A stretch of 64,000 bases of DNA from Micrococcus terreus (GTDB lineage Bacteria > Actinomycetota > Actinomycetes > Actinomycetales > Micrococcaceae). The translations under genes and the position numbers were made by a program. Each line of letters begins with the position of its first letter. Position 1 is the stretch's first letter. Where the stretch lies: assembly GCF_900116905.1 (NCBI RefSeq), contig NZ_FPCG01000003.1, forward strand, positions 270,107 to 334,106, given 5' to 3'. Positions 47,743-57,314 of the stretch are shown in pieces. Below the pieces are notes generated by a model, which had not been told where the DNA came from, did no database searches, and saw only the letters and a list, made by a program, of their open reading frames with translations.

Positions 47743-49022
47743 CCCGCGGCTGGGCGCCCACCGCCCCACCGGACCCTGCAGGGGGACGGCGAGTGAGCCG
47801 GCGTCGGGATGGGATCTTCCAGCCCGGCCCCCGCCCGTGGGACCAGGCCAAGCGCTGGCTGGCCCATCAGCTGCCGGGCGTGGGGTCTGCAGCGGCGGAC
47901 GGCGGCTCGGGAGAGGTCCCCGCCGAACTGCTGGCGGAGTCCGTGCGGCGGCACGGAGCGGTGGCGGATGCGGACCAGACCGCCGGTCAGATGCGCGCGC
48001 TCGCCGACGAGCTGACGGGCCTGGGACCGCTGGCACCGATCGCCCGACGGCCCGGGATCACCGACCTGCTCGTGGACGGCATCGGCGCGGTGTGGTCGGA
48101 CGGGACGGACGGACTGACCCGGGAGCCGCTGGTGCTGACCGGGGATCAGGTGCGGCAGCTCGCGGTACGGCTGCTCACCCAGGGCGGGCGGAGGCTGGAT
48201 GCCGCCCAGCCCTTCGCCGACGCGCAGATCGGGGGAGCCCGGGTGCACGCGGTCCTGCCGCCCGTGGCCGAGGGCGGGACGCAGCTGAGCATCCGCCTGT
48301 CGGCGGCACGCACGGTGCGGCTGGAGGAGCTCTCCGCAGAGTGGCCGCACGCGCAGGCGTGGCTGGAGGTGCTGCGTCACCTGGTGGGCACCCGTGCCAA
48401 TGTGCTCATCAGCGGGGCCACCGGTTCGGGCAAGACCACCCTGCTGACCGCGGTGCTCGCCGAGGCAGGGCCCGCCGAACGGATCCTCACGGTGGAGGAC
48501 ACGCGCGAGCTGCGGCCGGACCACCCTCATGTGGTGGCGCTGCAGGCCCGCCCCGCCAATGCCGAGGGGGCAGGGGAGATCACCCTGTCCGACCTCGTTC
48601 GGCAGGCCCTGCGCATGCGGCCGGACCGACTCGTCGTGGGGGAGTGCCGCGGCGCTGAGGTGGCCGACTTCCTGGCCGCCATGAACACCGGTCACCGCGG
48701 TGCCTGGGGGACCCTGCACGCCAACTCCGCGCAGGACGTCCCCGCCCGACTTGCCGCGATGGGAGCGCTCGCCGGACTCTCGCCCCAGGCGCTGGCCCTG
48801 CAGGCGGTCTCTGCGGTGGACGCGGTGGTGCACGTCGAGCGGACGGCCACCGGTCGGCGCCCGGTGGCTCTGGCGCTGGTGGGTACCCCTCCGGACGGTG
48901 CCCGGGACCGGCTGGAACTGACCCCGGTGATGCACGACGACGGACGGCAGCTCTCCTGGGGGCCCGGACGAGCGCTGTGGGGGGCCGGATCCGGCGGGGG
49001 TCGTCATGTGGCACGGGACTGA
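47739..49022 (+). CDS. tadA: TadA/CpaF-type pilus assembly ATPase
   Basis: A secretion ATPase that powers Flp-type pilus assembly. Walker A is GATGSGKTT (about 228-236), followed by VEDTRELRP, an Asp box-like HVVALQARP, LRMRPDRLVVGECRG (Walker B) and TGHRGAWGTLHANS. Length 427 is slightly longer than usual because of a 40-residue N-terminal arm. ATG 47739 overlaps the Ssd stop by four bases. TadB follows with a 17-base overlap. Confidence 0.95.
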   Translation: MTRGWAPTAPPDPAGGRRVSRRRDGIFQPGPRPWDQAKRWLAHQLPGVGSAAADGGSGEVPAELLAESVRRHGAVADADQTAGQMRALADELTGLGPLAPIARRPGITDLLVDGIGAVWSDGTDGLTREPLVLTGDQVRQLAVRLLTQGGRRLDAAQPFADAQIGGARVHAVLPPVAEGGTQLSIRLSAARTVRLEELSAEWPHAQAWLEVLRHLVGTRANVLISGATGSGKTTLLTAVLAEAGPAERILTVEDTRELRPDHPHVVALQARPANAEGAGEITLSDLVRQALRMRPDRLVVGECRGAEVADFLAAMNTGHRGAWGTLHANSAQDVPARLAAMGALAGLSPQALALQAVSAVDAVVHVERTATGRRPVALALVGTPPDGARDRLELTPVMHDDGRQLSWGPGRALWGAGSGGGRHVARD

Positions 49023-49653
49023 GATGCGGGGTGCGGTCGGTCGCCTCATCGGTGCTCGGGGACGGCGTGAGCGCGAGGCCGAGGAGTTCATCGCGCTGCT
49101 GCGTCAGGCCTCGGCACTGCTGCAGGCCGGACGAGGGATCGGAGAGCTCTGGGCCGAGTTGGCCGGGCTGCATCCGTCCTGCGCGGTGATGCCGGCGGAG
49201 CTGTGGGATCGGGCCGAGCCGCCGCGATGCTGCCTGCACCACGTGCTGCGGCACGCTGAGGTCTCCCAGCGGCTGGGGGCACCGCCGTTCAGGGGTGTGA
49301 CGGGTCCGGGGCGTGCGGAGGCGTGGGAGCAGCTGCAGGCCTGCCTGGAGCTGGCGGCCCGGGCCGGTGTGGCGCTGGCGGTGCTGCTGTCTCGCATGGC
49401 CGACGCCCTCGAGGACGGCCAGGATGCGCACCAGGCCCGTGAGGCGGCCACCGCCGGGCCCCGTTCCACGGCTCGGCTGCTGATGGGCATGCCGTTGGCC
49501 GGGGTGGGCCTGTCCCTGGTGGCCGGCGCTTCGGCGACGGAACTGCTCTCCGGACCGCTGGGGTGGATCGTGCTCAGCACCGGCGCCGCCCTGACCCTGG
49601 CTGGACAGATGTGGACCCGTGCACTGATCCGCACGGCGGAGGAGACGGCATGA
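49006..49653 (+). CDS. TadB-like type II secretion F-domain protein
   Basis: A 215-residue inner-membrane platform protein of the tad machine. Two C-terminal helices (LLMGMPLAGVGLSLVAG; LGWIVLSTGAALTLAG) follow a cytoplasmic helical part with the ALLRQASALLQAGRGI stretch typical of the T2SF domain. It is shorter than single-piece TadB; a truncated form is usual in actinobacteria. Start ATG 49006 overlaps TadA; ATG 49024 is possible. Confidence 0.8.
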   Translation: MWHGTEMRGAVGRLIGARGRREREAEEFIALLRQASALLQAGRGIGELWAELAGLHPSCAVMPAELWDRAEPPRCCLHHVLRHAEVSQRLGAPPFRGVTGPGRAEAWEQLQACLELAARAGVALAVLLSRMADALEDGQDAHQAREAATAGPRSTARLLMGMPLAGVGLSLVAGASATELLSGPLGWIVLSTGAALTLAGQMWTRALIRTAEETA

Positions 49654-50120
49654 GCGTGACGGGGAGGATCGAGCGTCACCGGGGCGAATGGCATCGGTCA
49701 GACCCGGTGCTGGACGTTCCGCTCGCCCTGGACCTGATGGCCGCCCTGGTCGGTGCCGGACAGGGGCTGATCGCGGCGCTGGCCCTGCTGGGCGAGCATC
49801 TGCCGGGCGCGGAGCGGTTGAGCGGGGTCGCCTGGCACCTGCTGCTCGGCGCCGCCTGGGACACCGCCTGGCAGGTGGTCGAGGACGACGCAGACCTGAC
49901 GGAGCTGGGCAGAGAGCTGCGCTTCGCCCACGCCACCGGGGCGCCGACGGCCCGACTGCTGCACTCCACCGCCGCGGCACTGCGCCGATCCCGGCGGCGC
50001 CGTGCCGAGCAGGCCGCCGCACGGCTGGCCATCCGCCTGGTCATGCCCCTGGGACTGTGCCTGTTGCCGGCGTTCATCTGTCTGGGTGTGATCCCGCTGG
50101 TGCTGGCCCTGCTTCCGTGA
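49650..50120 (+). CDS. TadC-like type II secretion F-domain protein
   Basis: A 156-residue second platform protein. ALDLMAALVGAGQGLIAALALLGEHLPG opens the T2SF domain and a terminal helix LVMPLGLCLLPAFICLGVIPLVLALL ends it. ATG 49650 overlaps the TadB stop (ATGA); the frame from 49563 is a shadow. With TadB it should hold the ATPase at the membrane. Confidence 0.8.
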   Translation: MSVTGRIERHRGEWHRSDPVLDVPLALDLMAALVGAGQGLIAALALLGEHLPGAERLSGVAWHLLLGAAWDTAWQVVEDDADLTELGRELRFAHATGAPTARLLHSTAAALRRSRRRRAEQAAARLAIRLVMPLGLCLLPAFICLGVIPLVLALLP

Positions 50121-50319
50121 GCGCTGTGCCGACCGAGTCGCGAGGAGGCACACTCCTCCACAGCGGACCGAACTGCACCGGCCATCCAGAGACGGCAGAC
50201 GCGGCCGGACAGAGAGCATCCACGGGACCGAGTCTGGAAGCAGGCCACCCACCGGTGGCCCCGCTGGATCACCAGCGGCACACCGAACCGAGAACCACCA
50301 TCCACGAGAGGACACCGTC
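50121..50319 (+). other. 5' leader of the pilin gene with tandem hairpins
   Basis: 199 bases with no frame. Two perfect seven-pair hairpins stand back to back: GGCCACC/GGTGGCC (50243-50260) and CCGCTGG/CCAGCGG (50261-50278), each with a four-base loop. They lie about 40 bases before the pilin ATG and may stabilise its mRNA. Confidence 0.6.
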
Positions 50320-50550
50320 ATGGACCACACCACCACCCCCCTCACCCCGGAGGTCGCCGTCGCCACACCGGCCAACGAGACCGGCACCGGGATCGACTGG
50401 CGGGATGACACCGGAGCGCAGACCGCTGAATACGGAATCGTCACCTTGGCGGCCGTCGGATTCGCCGGACTGCTGGCCGTCATCCTCTCCGGGGGAGACG
50501 TCCAGGGCATGCTGACCGACCTGATCAAGGGCGCCCTGACCCTGGGGTGA
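50320..50550 (+). CDS. Flp-type pilin, DUF4244 family
   Basis: The 76-residue pilus subunit. A short Thr/Pro-rich leader precedes GAQTAEYGIVTLAAVGFAGLLAV, where the Glu-Tyr of the mature N-terminal helix marks prepilin peptidase recognition. It matches the DUF4244 pilins in the Rv3656c position. ATG 50320 has GAGAGGACACCGTC before it. It is flanked by hairpins on both sides, which would separate its expression from the neighbours. Confidence 0.85.
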   Translation: MDHTTTPLTPEVAVATPANETGTGIDWRDDTGAQTAEYGIVTLAAVGFAGLLAVILSGGDVQGMLTDLIKGALTLG

Positions 50551-50568
50551 TCACGCCGGGGGAGACCA

Positions 50569-50602
50569 CGCAGCGGGGCGTGCTGGAGCCCGCCCCGCTG
50601 CG
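50569..50602 (+). terminator. hairpin between pilin and tadE, intercistronic attenuator
   Basis: CGCAGCGGGGCG (50569-50580) and CGCCCCGCTGCG (50591-50602) form a perfect 12-pair stem with a ten-base loop. The distance to TadE is about 20 bases. It probably reduces transcript reaching TadE. Confidence 0.75.
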
Positions 50603-50624
50603 CCCTCGGCCGAGAGGAGAGACC

Positions 50625-50993
50625 ATGCAGACGCAGGATGACCGGGGTTCGGTCACGGCGGAGTACGCCGTGCTGCTGCCCGCCGCCGCCCTGGTGCTGG
50701 TCGGGGCGATCACGGCCGGGGCCGCTCTGTGGCAGCAGATCCGCCTCGAGGAGGCCGCCGCCGCCGCCGCCCGCCAGGTGGCGCGGGGAGAGGACCAGGC
50801 GGCGGCGAGCTCCACGGTCCAGCGACTGGCGGGTGACGGCGCTCAGCTGACCGCCCACAGCACCGACGGCTGGGTCAGCGTCCGCGTGGTCCACCCACCT
50901 CCGGGGCCGCTGGACTGGTGGGGCGACTGGATGCTCGAGGCCACCGCCCACGCGCCGGACCAGTGGACCGTCGCCCCGGGCGGTGCACCATGA
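50625..50993 (+). CDS. TadE-like minor pseudopilin
   Basis: 122 residues. GSVTAEYAVLLPAAALVLVGAITAGAALW is a single helix with the Glu-Tyr motif of TadE. The soluble part is short (RQVARGEDQAAASSTV ... APGGAP) with a Trp-rich WWGDWM. ATG 50625 follows GAGGAGAG; the upstream open frame from 50547 lacks support. The stop overlaps the next start by four bases. Confidence 0.85.
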   Translation: MQTQDDRGSVTAEYAVLLPAAALVLVGAITAGAALWQQIRLEEAAAAAARQVARGEDQAAASSTVQRLAGDGAQLTAHSTDGWVSVRVVHPPPGPLDWWGDWMLEATAHAPDQWTVAPGGAP

Positions 50994-51379
50994 CGCAGCG
51001 TCACAAGGGAGCCGACCCCGACTCCCGAGGTGAGCTCGGAGCCGGGACGGTCACCGTCCTGGCCAGCGTCGGTGCCGCGCTGGTCCTGCTCGTCGGTGCC
51101 CTGGGACTCGGCACCGCAGCGGTCTCAGCGGCCCGCGCAGGAGCCGCTGCCGACCTGGCCGCACTGTCCGCCGCGGATGCCTTCCGGGGGCTGCACCCGG
51201 CAGATCCCTGCGCGCTCGCCGAGCAGACGGCCCTCCGGCACGGCGCGGCTGTGACCCAGTGCGAGCTGCAGGAGGGCGGCACGGTCCTGGTCTCCGTCAG
51301 CCTGTCCACCGCGCTGCCCTGGCCCGCCGAGGGCACCGCTCGTGCTGGACCACCGCCGATGCCTCCGTTCCAGCCGTGA
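50990..51379 (+). CDS. TadE/TadG-like 'helicase/secretion neighbourhood' protein
   Basis: 129 residues. GAGTVTVLASVGAALVLLVGALGLG is one helix, and AADLAALSAADAFRG starts a small exported part with two cysteines (ADPCALAEQ and TQCELQE). It is the family found next to the DEAH helicase in actinobacterial tad loci (Rv3654c position). ATG 50990 overlaps the TadE stop as ATGA. The gene converges on the helicase gene with two bases between stops. Confidence 0.8.
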   Translation: MTQRHKGADPDSRGELGAGTVTVLASVGAALVLLVGALGLGTAAVSAARAGAAADLAALSAADAFRGLHPADPCALAEQTALRHGAAVTQCELQEGGTVLVSVSLSTALPWPAEGTARAGPPPMPPFQP

Positions 51380-51381
51380 GG

Positions 51382-53793
51382 TCACTCCCGTTCGAGGCCG
51401 GACCGGTGCGCCTTGGCGCCCAGCCGCTCCAGCACGTAGGCCAGCAGCGTCTCGGCGCCCCGCTTGTCCAGGGGGCTGTTGCGGTTGCCGCACTTGGGGG
51501 ACTGCACGCAGGACGGGCAGCCGTCCGCGCAGGAGCAGGACTGCACGGCCTCCAGGGTGGCCCGCAGCCACACCTCGGCCTGCTCATACCCTCGCTCGGC
51601 GAAGCCCGCACCGCCCGGATGACCGTCGTAGACGAACACCGAGGGCTGGCCGGTGTCCGGGTGCAGCGCCATGGACACCCCGCCGATGTCCCAGCGGTCG
51701 TTGGAGGCCACCAGGGGCAGCAGACCGATCATCGCGTGCTCGGCGGCATGCAGGGACCCCGGGAGCCGATCCATGGTCAGCCCGGCTGCCACCAGCTCCT
51801 CGGACGAGCAGTGGAACCAGACCGCTGTGGTGAACAGGTCCCGGGCGGGCAGCTCCAGGGGCTCCTCGCCCAGGATCTCCCCGGACACCACAGCCTTGCG
51901 CTGGAAGGAGACCACCTGGGTGGTGACCTTCACCGGACCGGTGCACCACTGCAGGGGACCTCCATCCCGGCGGCGGCTGCCCTCCGGGTCCAGGATCTCG
52001 ATCTCGGTGATGTCCCGGGCCTGCGTGTAGAACTCCGGCCACGCCCGGGTGACCAGCACCGCGTGGGCGTCCTCGTCCAGTTCCTCCACCAGATAGGTCC
52101 GGTCCTGATGGACGTACACCGCGCCCGGGTGTGCCTGGTAATGGGTCTGCGGGGAGCCCATGGTGCCCAGCAGCGCACCGGTCTCAGCGTCGATGATGTC
52201 CACCGGGCCGCCGCCGTCCTCGCGCAGCGAGACCATCCCGGCCGCATGCTCTGGATGCGTCCAGAACCAGCCGGCCGGCCGTCGTCGGAGGTATCCGTCG
52301 TCGGTGAGGCGCTCCACCAGGTCCCGCACCATCACCGGGTCGCCGAACAGCTCCAGTCCCTCCGGCACCAGGGGAAACTCCGCCGCCGCGGCGCACAGGT
52401 GCGGGCCCAGGATGTAGGGGTTGGCGGGGTCGGTGACCGAGTCCTCCACCGAGAGCTCGAACACCGCCTCCGGGTGGTGGACCAGGAAGGTGTCCAGGGG
52501 GTCGTCCCCGGCCACGTACACCGCCCAGGACTGCTGCCCGGCACGCCCGGCTCGGCCCAGCTGCTGGAAGAAGGACGCGCGGGTGCCCGGCCATCCGGCC
52601 ACCAGCACGGCGTCCAGCCCGGCGATGTCGATCCCCAGCTCCAGCGCCGGGGTCGAGGCCACGCCCAGCAGCCGTCCGGTGCGCAGGTTCTCCTCCACGC
52701 TGCGCCGCTCCTCCGGGAGATAGCCGGCACGGTATGCGGCCACCCGGTGCCCCAGGGACGGGTCCACCTCAGTCAGCTCGCGCTTGGCGGCCGAGGCCAT
52801 CGCCTCTGCACCGCGCCGAGAGCGGATGAATGCGATCGTGCGGATCCCGCCCACGGCCAGGTCCGTCATCATCGAGGCGCCCTCGGCGGTGGCCGAACGG
52901 CGCACCGGTGCACCATGCTCGCCACGCTTCTCGGTCAGCTCCGGCTCCCAGAAGCCCACCGTCACCGCACCGTGCGGGGAGGCGTCCTCGGTCACCGCCA
53001 CCGCGTCCATCCCGATCAGCCGGCCGAACGATCCCGCCGGATCCGCGCTCGTGGCCGAAGCCCCGATGAACACCGGCCCACCCTCAGCAGCCCCGGACCC
53101 GTCCCGGCGCCGGTAGTGCGCGCAGACCCGCCGCAGCCGGCGCAGCAGCACGGCCACGTGGGAGCCGAACACTCCTCGGTAGACGTGCGCCTCGTCGATC
53201 ACCACGTAGCGCAGATTCCGGAAGAAGGTGGCCCACCGTTCGTGGTGCGGCAGGATCCCCACGTGCAGCATGTCCGGGTTCGTCAGCAGCACATTGGCGT
53301 GCTGACGGGCCCAGGTGCGGTCCGCGATCTCCGTGTCCCCGTCGTAGGGGGCCGGGCGCAGCCAGTCGGCACCGTCCCGGGCCAGGGTCCGCCAGGCCGC
53401 CAGCTGGTCTGCGGCCAACGCCTTGGTGGGGGAGAGGTACAGGACGGTGGCCAGCGGGTCCTCACGCAGGGCGGTCCCGGCGGCGAGCTGGTAGCCCAGG
53501 GACTTTCCCGACGCCGTCCCCGTCGCCAACACCACATGGGTGCCGGTCCCAGCGTGCTCGGCCGCCGCCACCTGGTGCCGCCAGGGCTGCTGCACGCCGC
53601 GGGCACCGAAGGCGTGGATCAGCTCAGCAGGGGTGCCCTCCGGCCAGGGGGCCAACACGGGGCGGCGTTCGGGCAGATGCCGCACGTGCAGCAGCTGCGG
53701 GGGAGCCACCCTGCGGCCCAGGGCCGCGGCGAGCGCGGCGGCGTCGTCGGGATGGTCGGTGCGCGGGCCGGCCGGGGTGCTGCCGACCTCCAC
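51382..53793 (-). CDS. DEAH-box helicase with DUF1998-type C-terminus (MrfA/Hrq1-like)
   Basis: 803-residue SF2 helicase of the tad neighbourhood family. Motif I is LATGTASGKS, motif II is VIDEAH, and motif III-like SATSADP is followed by the C-terminal RecA lobe (VASTPALELGIDIAGL, QQLGRAGRAG). The C-terminal Cys cluster CSCADGCPSCVQSPKC (about 770) is the DUF1998 zinc site shared with MrfA. The start is GTG 53793, directly after the GNAT gene stop. Related proteins repair mitomycin damage or unwind G-quadruplexes; function here is inferred. The Rv3649 gene is the mycobacterial equivalent. Confidence 0.93.
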   Translation of the reverse strand: MEVGSTPAGPRTDHPDDAAALAAALGRRVAPPQLLHVRHLPERRPVLAPWPEGTPAELIHAFGARGVQQPWRHQVAAAEHAGTGTHVVLATGTASGKSLGYQLAAGTALREDPLATVLYLSPTKALAADQLAAWRTLARDGADWLRPAPYDGDTEIADRTWARQHANVLLTNPDMLHVGILPHHERWATFFRNLRYVVIDEAHVYRGVFGSHVAVLLRRLRRVCAHYRRRDGSGAAEGGPVFIGASATSADPAGSFGRLIGMDAVAVTEDASPHGAVTVGFWEPELTEKRGEHGAPVRRSATAEGASMMTDLAVGGIRTIAFIRSRRGAEAMASAAKRELTEVDPSLGHRVAAYRAGYLPEERRSVEENLRTGRLLGVASTPALELGIDIAGLDAVLVAGWPGTRASFFQQLGRAGRAGQQSWAVYVAGDDPLDTFLVHHPEAVFELSVEDSVTDPANPYILGPHLCAAAAEFPLVPEGLELFGDPVMVRDLVERLTDDGYLRRRPAGWFWTHPEHAAGMVSLREDGGGPVDIIDAETGALLGTMGSPQTHYQAHPGAVYVHQDRTYLVEELDEDAHAVLVTRAWPEFYTQARDITEIEILDPEGSRRRDGGPLQWCTGPVKVTTQVVSFQRKAVVSGEILGEEPLELPARDLFTTAVWFHCSSEELVAAGLTMDRLPGSLHAAEHAMIGLLPLVASNDRWDIGGVSMALHPDTGQPSVFVYDGHPGGAGFAERGYEQAEVWLRATLEAVQSCSCADGCPSCVQSPKCGNRNSPLDKRGAETLLAYVLERLGAKAHRSGLERE

Positions 53794-54507
53794 TCAGCGG
53801 TCGTCCGAGTGGGAGGGGTTGTCTGCGGTGTGGTCCTCGGCCACGCCCAGCACGGTGACGTCGGCCAGCTCGGTCCAGCCCAGGTAGCCGTAGAGTCCCT
53901 GGCCGTCGGCACTGGCCACCAGCAGCCCCTCCTCGACGTCGTGCTCCAGCACCAGGGAGACCAGGTAGCGCATCACCAGGGAGCCCAGACCGCGGCGGCG
54001 GAAATCAGGAGAGGTCCAGATCCGGTCGAACACGGCGTGGCGGTCCACCGCGGCCACGCGGCCCCGAGCTGCGGCCACACCCGGGCCGTCCGGGTGGTGT
54101 TCGGAGGTCTGGATGGTCAGCAGGAACCAGCCGTCGTGGCGGTCCACCACGGCCTCGTACTCCTCGGGGACCAGCGGGTTCTCCACGTCCTGGGCGGTCA
54201 TGTCCACCACCATGAGCTTCTCACCGGAGGTCAGCGGCTGCAGGGAGGTCATCTGGGCCTGGGCGTGGGGCGTGCCCACAATCGTCAGCAGGCGGTGCGG
54301 GTGCTGCTCCACCTCTTTCGCCACCGCTGTCAGCTCCTCGACCTGGGGGTCGAACAGCACGTACTCCCAGTCGCCCACGGCGCCGTCCTCGTCGCCCACG
54401 CGCAGGGCGGCATGGATCCGTCCGTCGTGACGGACTTCGTATTCGCGGCACCGGGCCCAGCCGGTGACCCAGGTGCTGACCAATGCGTCGTTCAGGGCGG
54501 AAGTCAT
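53794..54507 (-). CDS. GNAT-family acetyltransferase
   Basis: 237 residues. The acyl-CoA motif A region is FRRRGLGSLVMRYLVSLVL with the Q/RxxGxG/A pattern as RRGLGS, after VDRHAVFDRIWTSPDF. The N-terminal 90 residues are unusual for the family and may form a second domain. ATG 54507; its TGA directly touches the GTG of the helicase gene, so the two are a two-gene unit. Substrate unknown. Head to head with TrhO. Confidence 0.8.
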   Translation of the reverse strand: MTSALNDALVSTWVTGWARCREYEVRHDGRIHAALRVGDEDGAVGDWEYVLFDPQVEELTAVAKEVEQHPHRLLTIVGTPHAQAQMTSLQPLTSGEKLMVVDMTAQDVENPLVPEEYEAVVDRHDGWFLLTIQTSEHHPDGPGVAAARGRVAAVDRHAVFDRIWTSPDFRRRGLGSLVMRYLVSLVLEHDVEEGLLVASADGQGLYGYLGWTELADVTVLGVAEDHTADNPSHSDDR

Positions 54508-54634
54508 GCTCAGAGACTAACCCGGCGGCGCGGCCAGCGGCAGGGCGGGGGCGTCCGAGAGCGTCATCGTCACCCGATTGTCATCCTCCGGCCGTGCAGC
54601 GCCCGGCGTCGCACGCCCACCCGGCCTGCGGCCC

Positions 54635-54646
54635 TACCCTGGTGAG
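54635..54646 (+). promoter_or_regulatory. leaderless-type -10 element of the TrhO gene
   Basis: TACCCT (54635-54640) is followed by six bases, then GTG 54647. It supports that start over ATG 54578. Confidence 0.6.
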
Positions 54647-55546
54647 GTGAGCCAGTCCAAGATCGCCCTGTACTACCGCTTCGCCCCGCTCTCGGACCCG
54701 GAGGCGGTGCGGCTCTGGCAGCACGCGCTGGCCTCGTCCCTGGGCCTGACCGGACGGATCATCGTCTCCCCGCAGGGGATCAACGGCACCGTGGGCGGCC
54801 CGATCGCCGCGGTCAAGCAGTACGTCAAGACCACCCGGTCCTACACCCCGTTCCAAGGGATGGAGGTCAAGTGGTCAGACGGTTCCGAACAGGACTTCCC
54901 GCGCCTGACCGTCAAGGTCCGTCCCGAGCTGGTGGCCTTCGGTGCCCCGGACGAGGTCACCGTGACCGCCGAGGGCGTGCAGGACACCGGTGTGCACCTC
55001 AAGCCCCAGGAGCTGCACGAGCTGATGGAGGACCGCGAGCGCGAGGGCCGTCCGGTCGTGTTCTTCGACGGCCGCAATGCCGTGGAGGCCACCATCGGTC
55101 GCTTCAAGGACGCCGTGGTCCCGGACACCACCACCACGCGCGACTTCCTCACCGAGCTGGACTCGGGCAAGTACGACCACCTCAAGGACCAGCCGGTGGT
55201 CACCTACTGCACCGGCGGGATCCGCTGCGAGGTGCTCTCGGCCCTGATGAAGCACCGCGGCTTCGAGGAGGTCTACCAGCTGGACGGGGGGATCGTCCGC
55301 TACGGGGAGGCCTTCGGAGACGCCGGCCACTGGGAGGGCTCGCTGTACGTCTTCGACGAGCGCATGCACACCGAGTTCACCCCGGACGCGGTCACCATCG
55401 GCCGGTGCAGCCGCTGCCAGTCACCCACCTCGGAGCTGCGCAACTGCTCTGATCCCTCCTGCCAGACCCTCACCGTTCTGTGCGCTGAGTGCGCCGCCGC
55501 CACCCCGGACCGCGTCTGCACCGTCTGCCAGGAGCGCGCGGCATGA
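54647..55546 (+). CDS. trhO: TrhO-like rhodanese (tRNA uridine 5-hydroxylase)
   Basis: 299 residues, the YceA/UPF0176 type. An N-terminal acylphosphatase-like part ([30 protein letters not shown]) is followed by the rhodanese domain with active-site loop [11 protein letters not shown]-terminal zinc-like Cys region (CSRCQSP, CSDPSCQ, CAECAA, CTVCQ) is present. In Escherichia coli TrhO makes 5-hydroxyuridine at the tRNA wobble base. GTG 54647 is chosen because the -10 ends six bases before it. The ATGA overlap with the next gene suggests an operon. Confidence 0.93.
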   Translation: MSQSKIALYYRFAPLSDPEAVRLWQHALASSLGLTGRIIVSPQGINGTVGGPIAAVKQYVKTTRSYTPFQGMEVKWSDGSEQDFPRLTVKVRPELVAFGAPDEVTVTAEGVQDTGVHLKPQELHELMEDREREGRPVVFFDGRNAVEATIGRFKDAVVPDTTTTRDFLTELDSGKYDHLKDQPVVTYCTGGIRCEVLSALMKHRGFEEVYQLDGGIVRYGEAFGDAGHWEGSLYVFDERMHTEFTPDAVTIGRCSRCQSPTSELRNCSDPSCQTLTVLCAECAAATPDRVCTVCQERAA

Positions 55547-57303
55547 GCGGGCGTCCGTTCCACCGTGAGTCCCTGGTCCCGCGCACCGCAGACCTGCAGG
55601 CCCTGCGGGACCTCGCCGCCGACCTGCGCCAGCTGCCGTACACCACGGAGGCGGTCGAGGCGCTGCTGGGCCCGGTGGCCACGCAGGCCCTGGACCGCGA
55701 GCAGGCCGAACCGGCCAGGCTGCGCCTGTCCCAGGTGATGCCCGACGACGGCTCCCTCGCCGCCCAGCGCGGCCTCGCCGCGGTCGTCTCCGCCTGGATG
55801 CTCGGCGACCCGGTGCCGGTGGAGCTGCTCGATGCCGCCCTGCCCCGGCTCAGGGCGGACGGCGCCGCGCGGCTGGAGCTGGGCTGGATCCGGGACGGGA
55901 TGTTCCACCCGGTGGTCGATCTCTCGCCGTACTCCACCGACGATCTCGGGGACCTCTGGGTCGCCAGTGACCAGACCGCCCTGCAGGCACGGTCCGCGTT
56001 GCCCTCCTGGCACGTGCTCGGGATCGGCCGGGCCTCCCTGACCCTGGCCGGGAACGTGGATCGCCGTCCGGTGGAGCGGGCCCTGGACCTGGGCTCCGGG
56101 TGCGGGATCCAGACCCTGCATCTGCTGCCGCACGCCCAGCACGTCACCGCGACGGACCTGTCCGAGCGGGCGCTGGAGTTCACCCGGTTCAACCTGGTCC
56201 TCAACGCCCCGGCCCTGGGGCTGGAGCTGACCGAGGACGGACAGCTGCCCGCCGAGCGCATCCGTCTGGTCCAGGGCGACCTGCTCGAGCCCGTGGCCGG
56301 AGAGCAGTTCGACCTGATCGTCTCCAATCCGCCCTTCGTCATCACCCCGCGTGACTCCGAACCGGGCGCCGCCGAGGGAACCGGGTCCGCACAGATCCCC
56401 GAGGGCATCAACACCTACCGGGACGGGGGCCGCACCGGTGACCGCCTGCTGGCGGAGCTGATCACCCGGCTGCCCGAACACCTCACCCCGGGCGGGACCG
56501 CCCAGCTGCTGGGCAACTGGGAGATCCACACCCCGGACACACTCGGCACCGTGGACACCCCGGACACCTCCGTCCCCGGCGCCGCCAGCCCCCAGGTGCC
56601 CGGCTGGGACGAGCGGCTGCGCACCTGGGTGCCCCAGGGCACCGACGCCTGGTTCATCCAGCGCGACCTGCTGGATGCCGCCGGGTATGCCGAGACCTGG
56701 CTGCAGGACTCCTCCGAGCAGCTGGACCCGGAGCACTTCGCCGCCGGGTACCGCCGCTACCTGGAGGACTTCGAAGCCCGGGGCGTGGCCGCCGTCGGGT
56801 TCGGCTACCTGTGGCTGCGCCGCCCCGCCGAGCCCCGCGCCGGGCGGATCCGCACCGAGACCGTGGAAGGTGAGCTGCAGCGTCCGCTGGGCCCGGCCTG
56901 GGCCGCGGCCGTCGAGCGCTGGGACCTCACCGCGGGCAGCACCCCGGGAGCCCGCGGCTCTGCAGACCCTGACACCGACCCCGTCGACCTGGACGCCGTC
57001 CGGGCCCTGCACCTGCAGGTCCCGCCGGATGTCACCGAGGAGCGCCACCAGCGCTTCGGAGCGGCCGACCCTGAGGTCATCCTGGCCCGCCAGGGCGGTG
57101 GCTTCCGCAGGGTCGCCCGCCTGGACACCGCCACCGCCGGGTTCCTGGCCGCCGCGGACGGGGAGTTCACCGCTGGGCAGCTGGCCGGGGCCATCGCCGG
57201 GCTGCTGGAACTGGATGCAGACGCGGAGCGGCACCTGCTGCTGGCCGTGGCTGATCTGCTTCGTGACGGCTTTCTCATCCACTGTGACGCAGGTCATGCC
57301 TAG
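55543..57303 (+). CDS. class I SAM methyltransferase, N5-glutamine type
   Basis: 586 residues. Motif I is [13 protein letters not shown] (about 179-191) and the substrate motif is SNPPFVI (about 262-268), the NPPF/Y form of PrmC-like N5 or N6 methylases. An N-terminal helical region (about 1-170) and a C-terminal winged-helix-like extension flank the fold, as in the actinobacterial family with DUF7059/DUF7782. ATG 55543 overlaps the TrhO stop (ATGA). Target (RNA, protein or DNA) is unknown. Its stop TAG forms part of the -10 of the next gene. Confidence 0.8.
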   Translation: MSGRPFHRESLVPRTADLQALRDLAADLRQLPYTTEAVEALLGPVATQALDREQAEPARLRLSQVMPDDGSLAAQRGLAAVVSAWMLGDPVPVELLDAALPRLRADGAARLELGWIRDGMFHPVVDLSPYSTDDLGDLWVASDQTALQARSALPSWHVLGIGRASLTLAGNVDRRPVERALDLGSGCGIQTLHLLPHAQHVTATDLSERALEFTRFNLVLNAPALGLELTEDGQLPAERIRLVQGDLLEPVAGEQFDLIVSNPPFVITPRDSEPGAAEGTGSAQIPEGINTYRDGGRTGDRLLAELITRLPEHLTPGGTAQLLGNWEIHTPDTLGTVDTPDTSVPGAASPQVPGWDERLRTWVPQGTDAWFIQRDLLDAAGYAETWLQDSSEQLDPEHFAAGYRRYLEDFEARGVAAVGFGYLWLRRPAEPRAGRIRTETVEGELQRPLGPAWAAAVERWDLTAGSTPGARGSADPDTDPVDLDAVRALHLQVPPDVTEERHQRFGAADPEVILARQGGGFRRVARLDTATAGFLAAADGEFTAGQLAGAIAGLLELDADAERHLLLAVADLLRDGFLIHCDAGHA

Positions 57304-57314
57304 AATGAGCAGTC
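57301..57314 (+). promoter_or_regulatory. leaderless-type -10 overlapping an upstream stop codon
   Basis: TAGAAT (57301-57306) shares its first three bases with the TAG stop of the methyltransferase. ATG 57315 follows after eight bases. It supplies the HTH regulator gene with its own promoter. Confidence 0.6.

Noticed and set aside
51259..54645. 1128-residue plus-strand frame
   Set aside because: Antisense over the helicase and GNAT genes, both of which carry clear motifs; no domain in the shadow.
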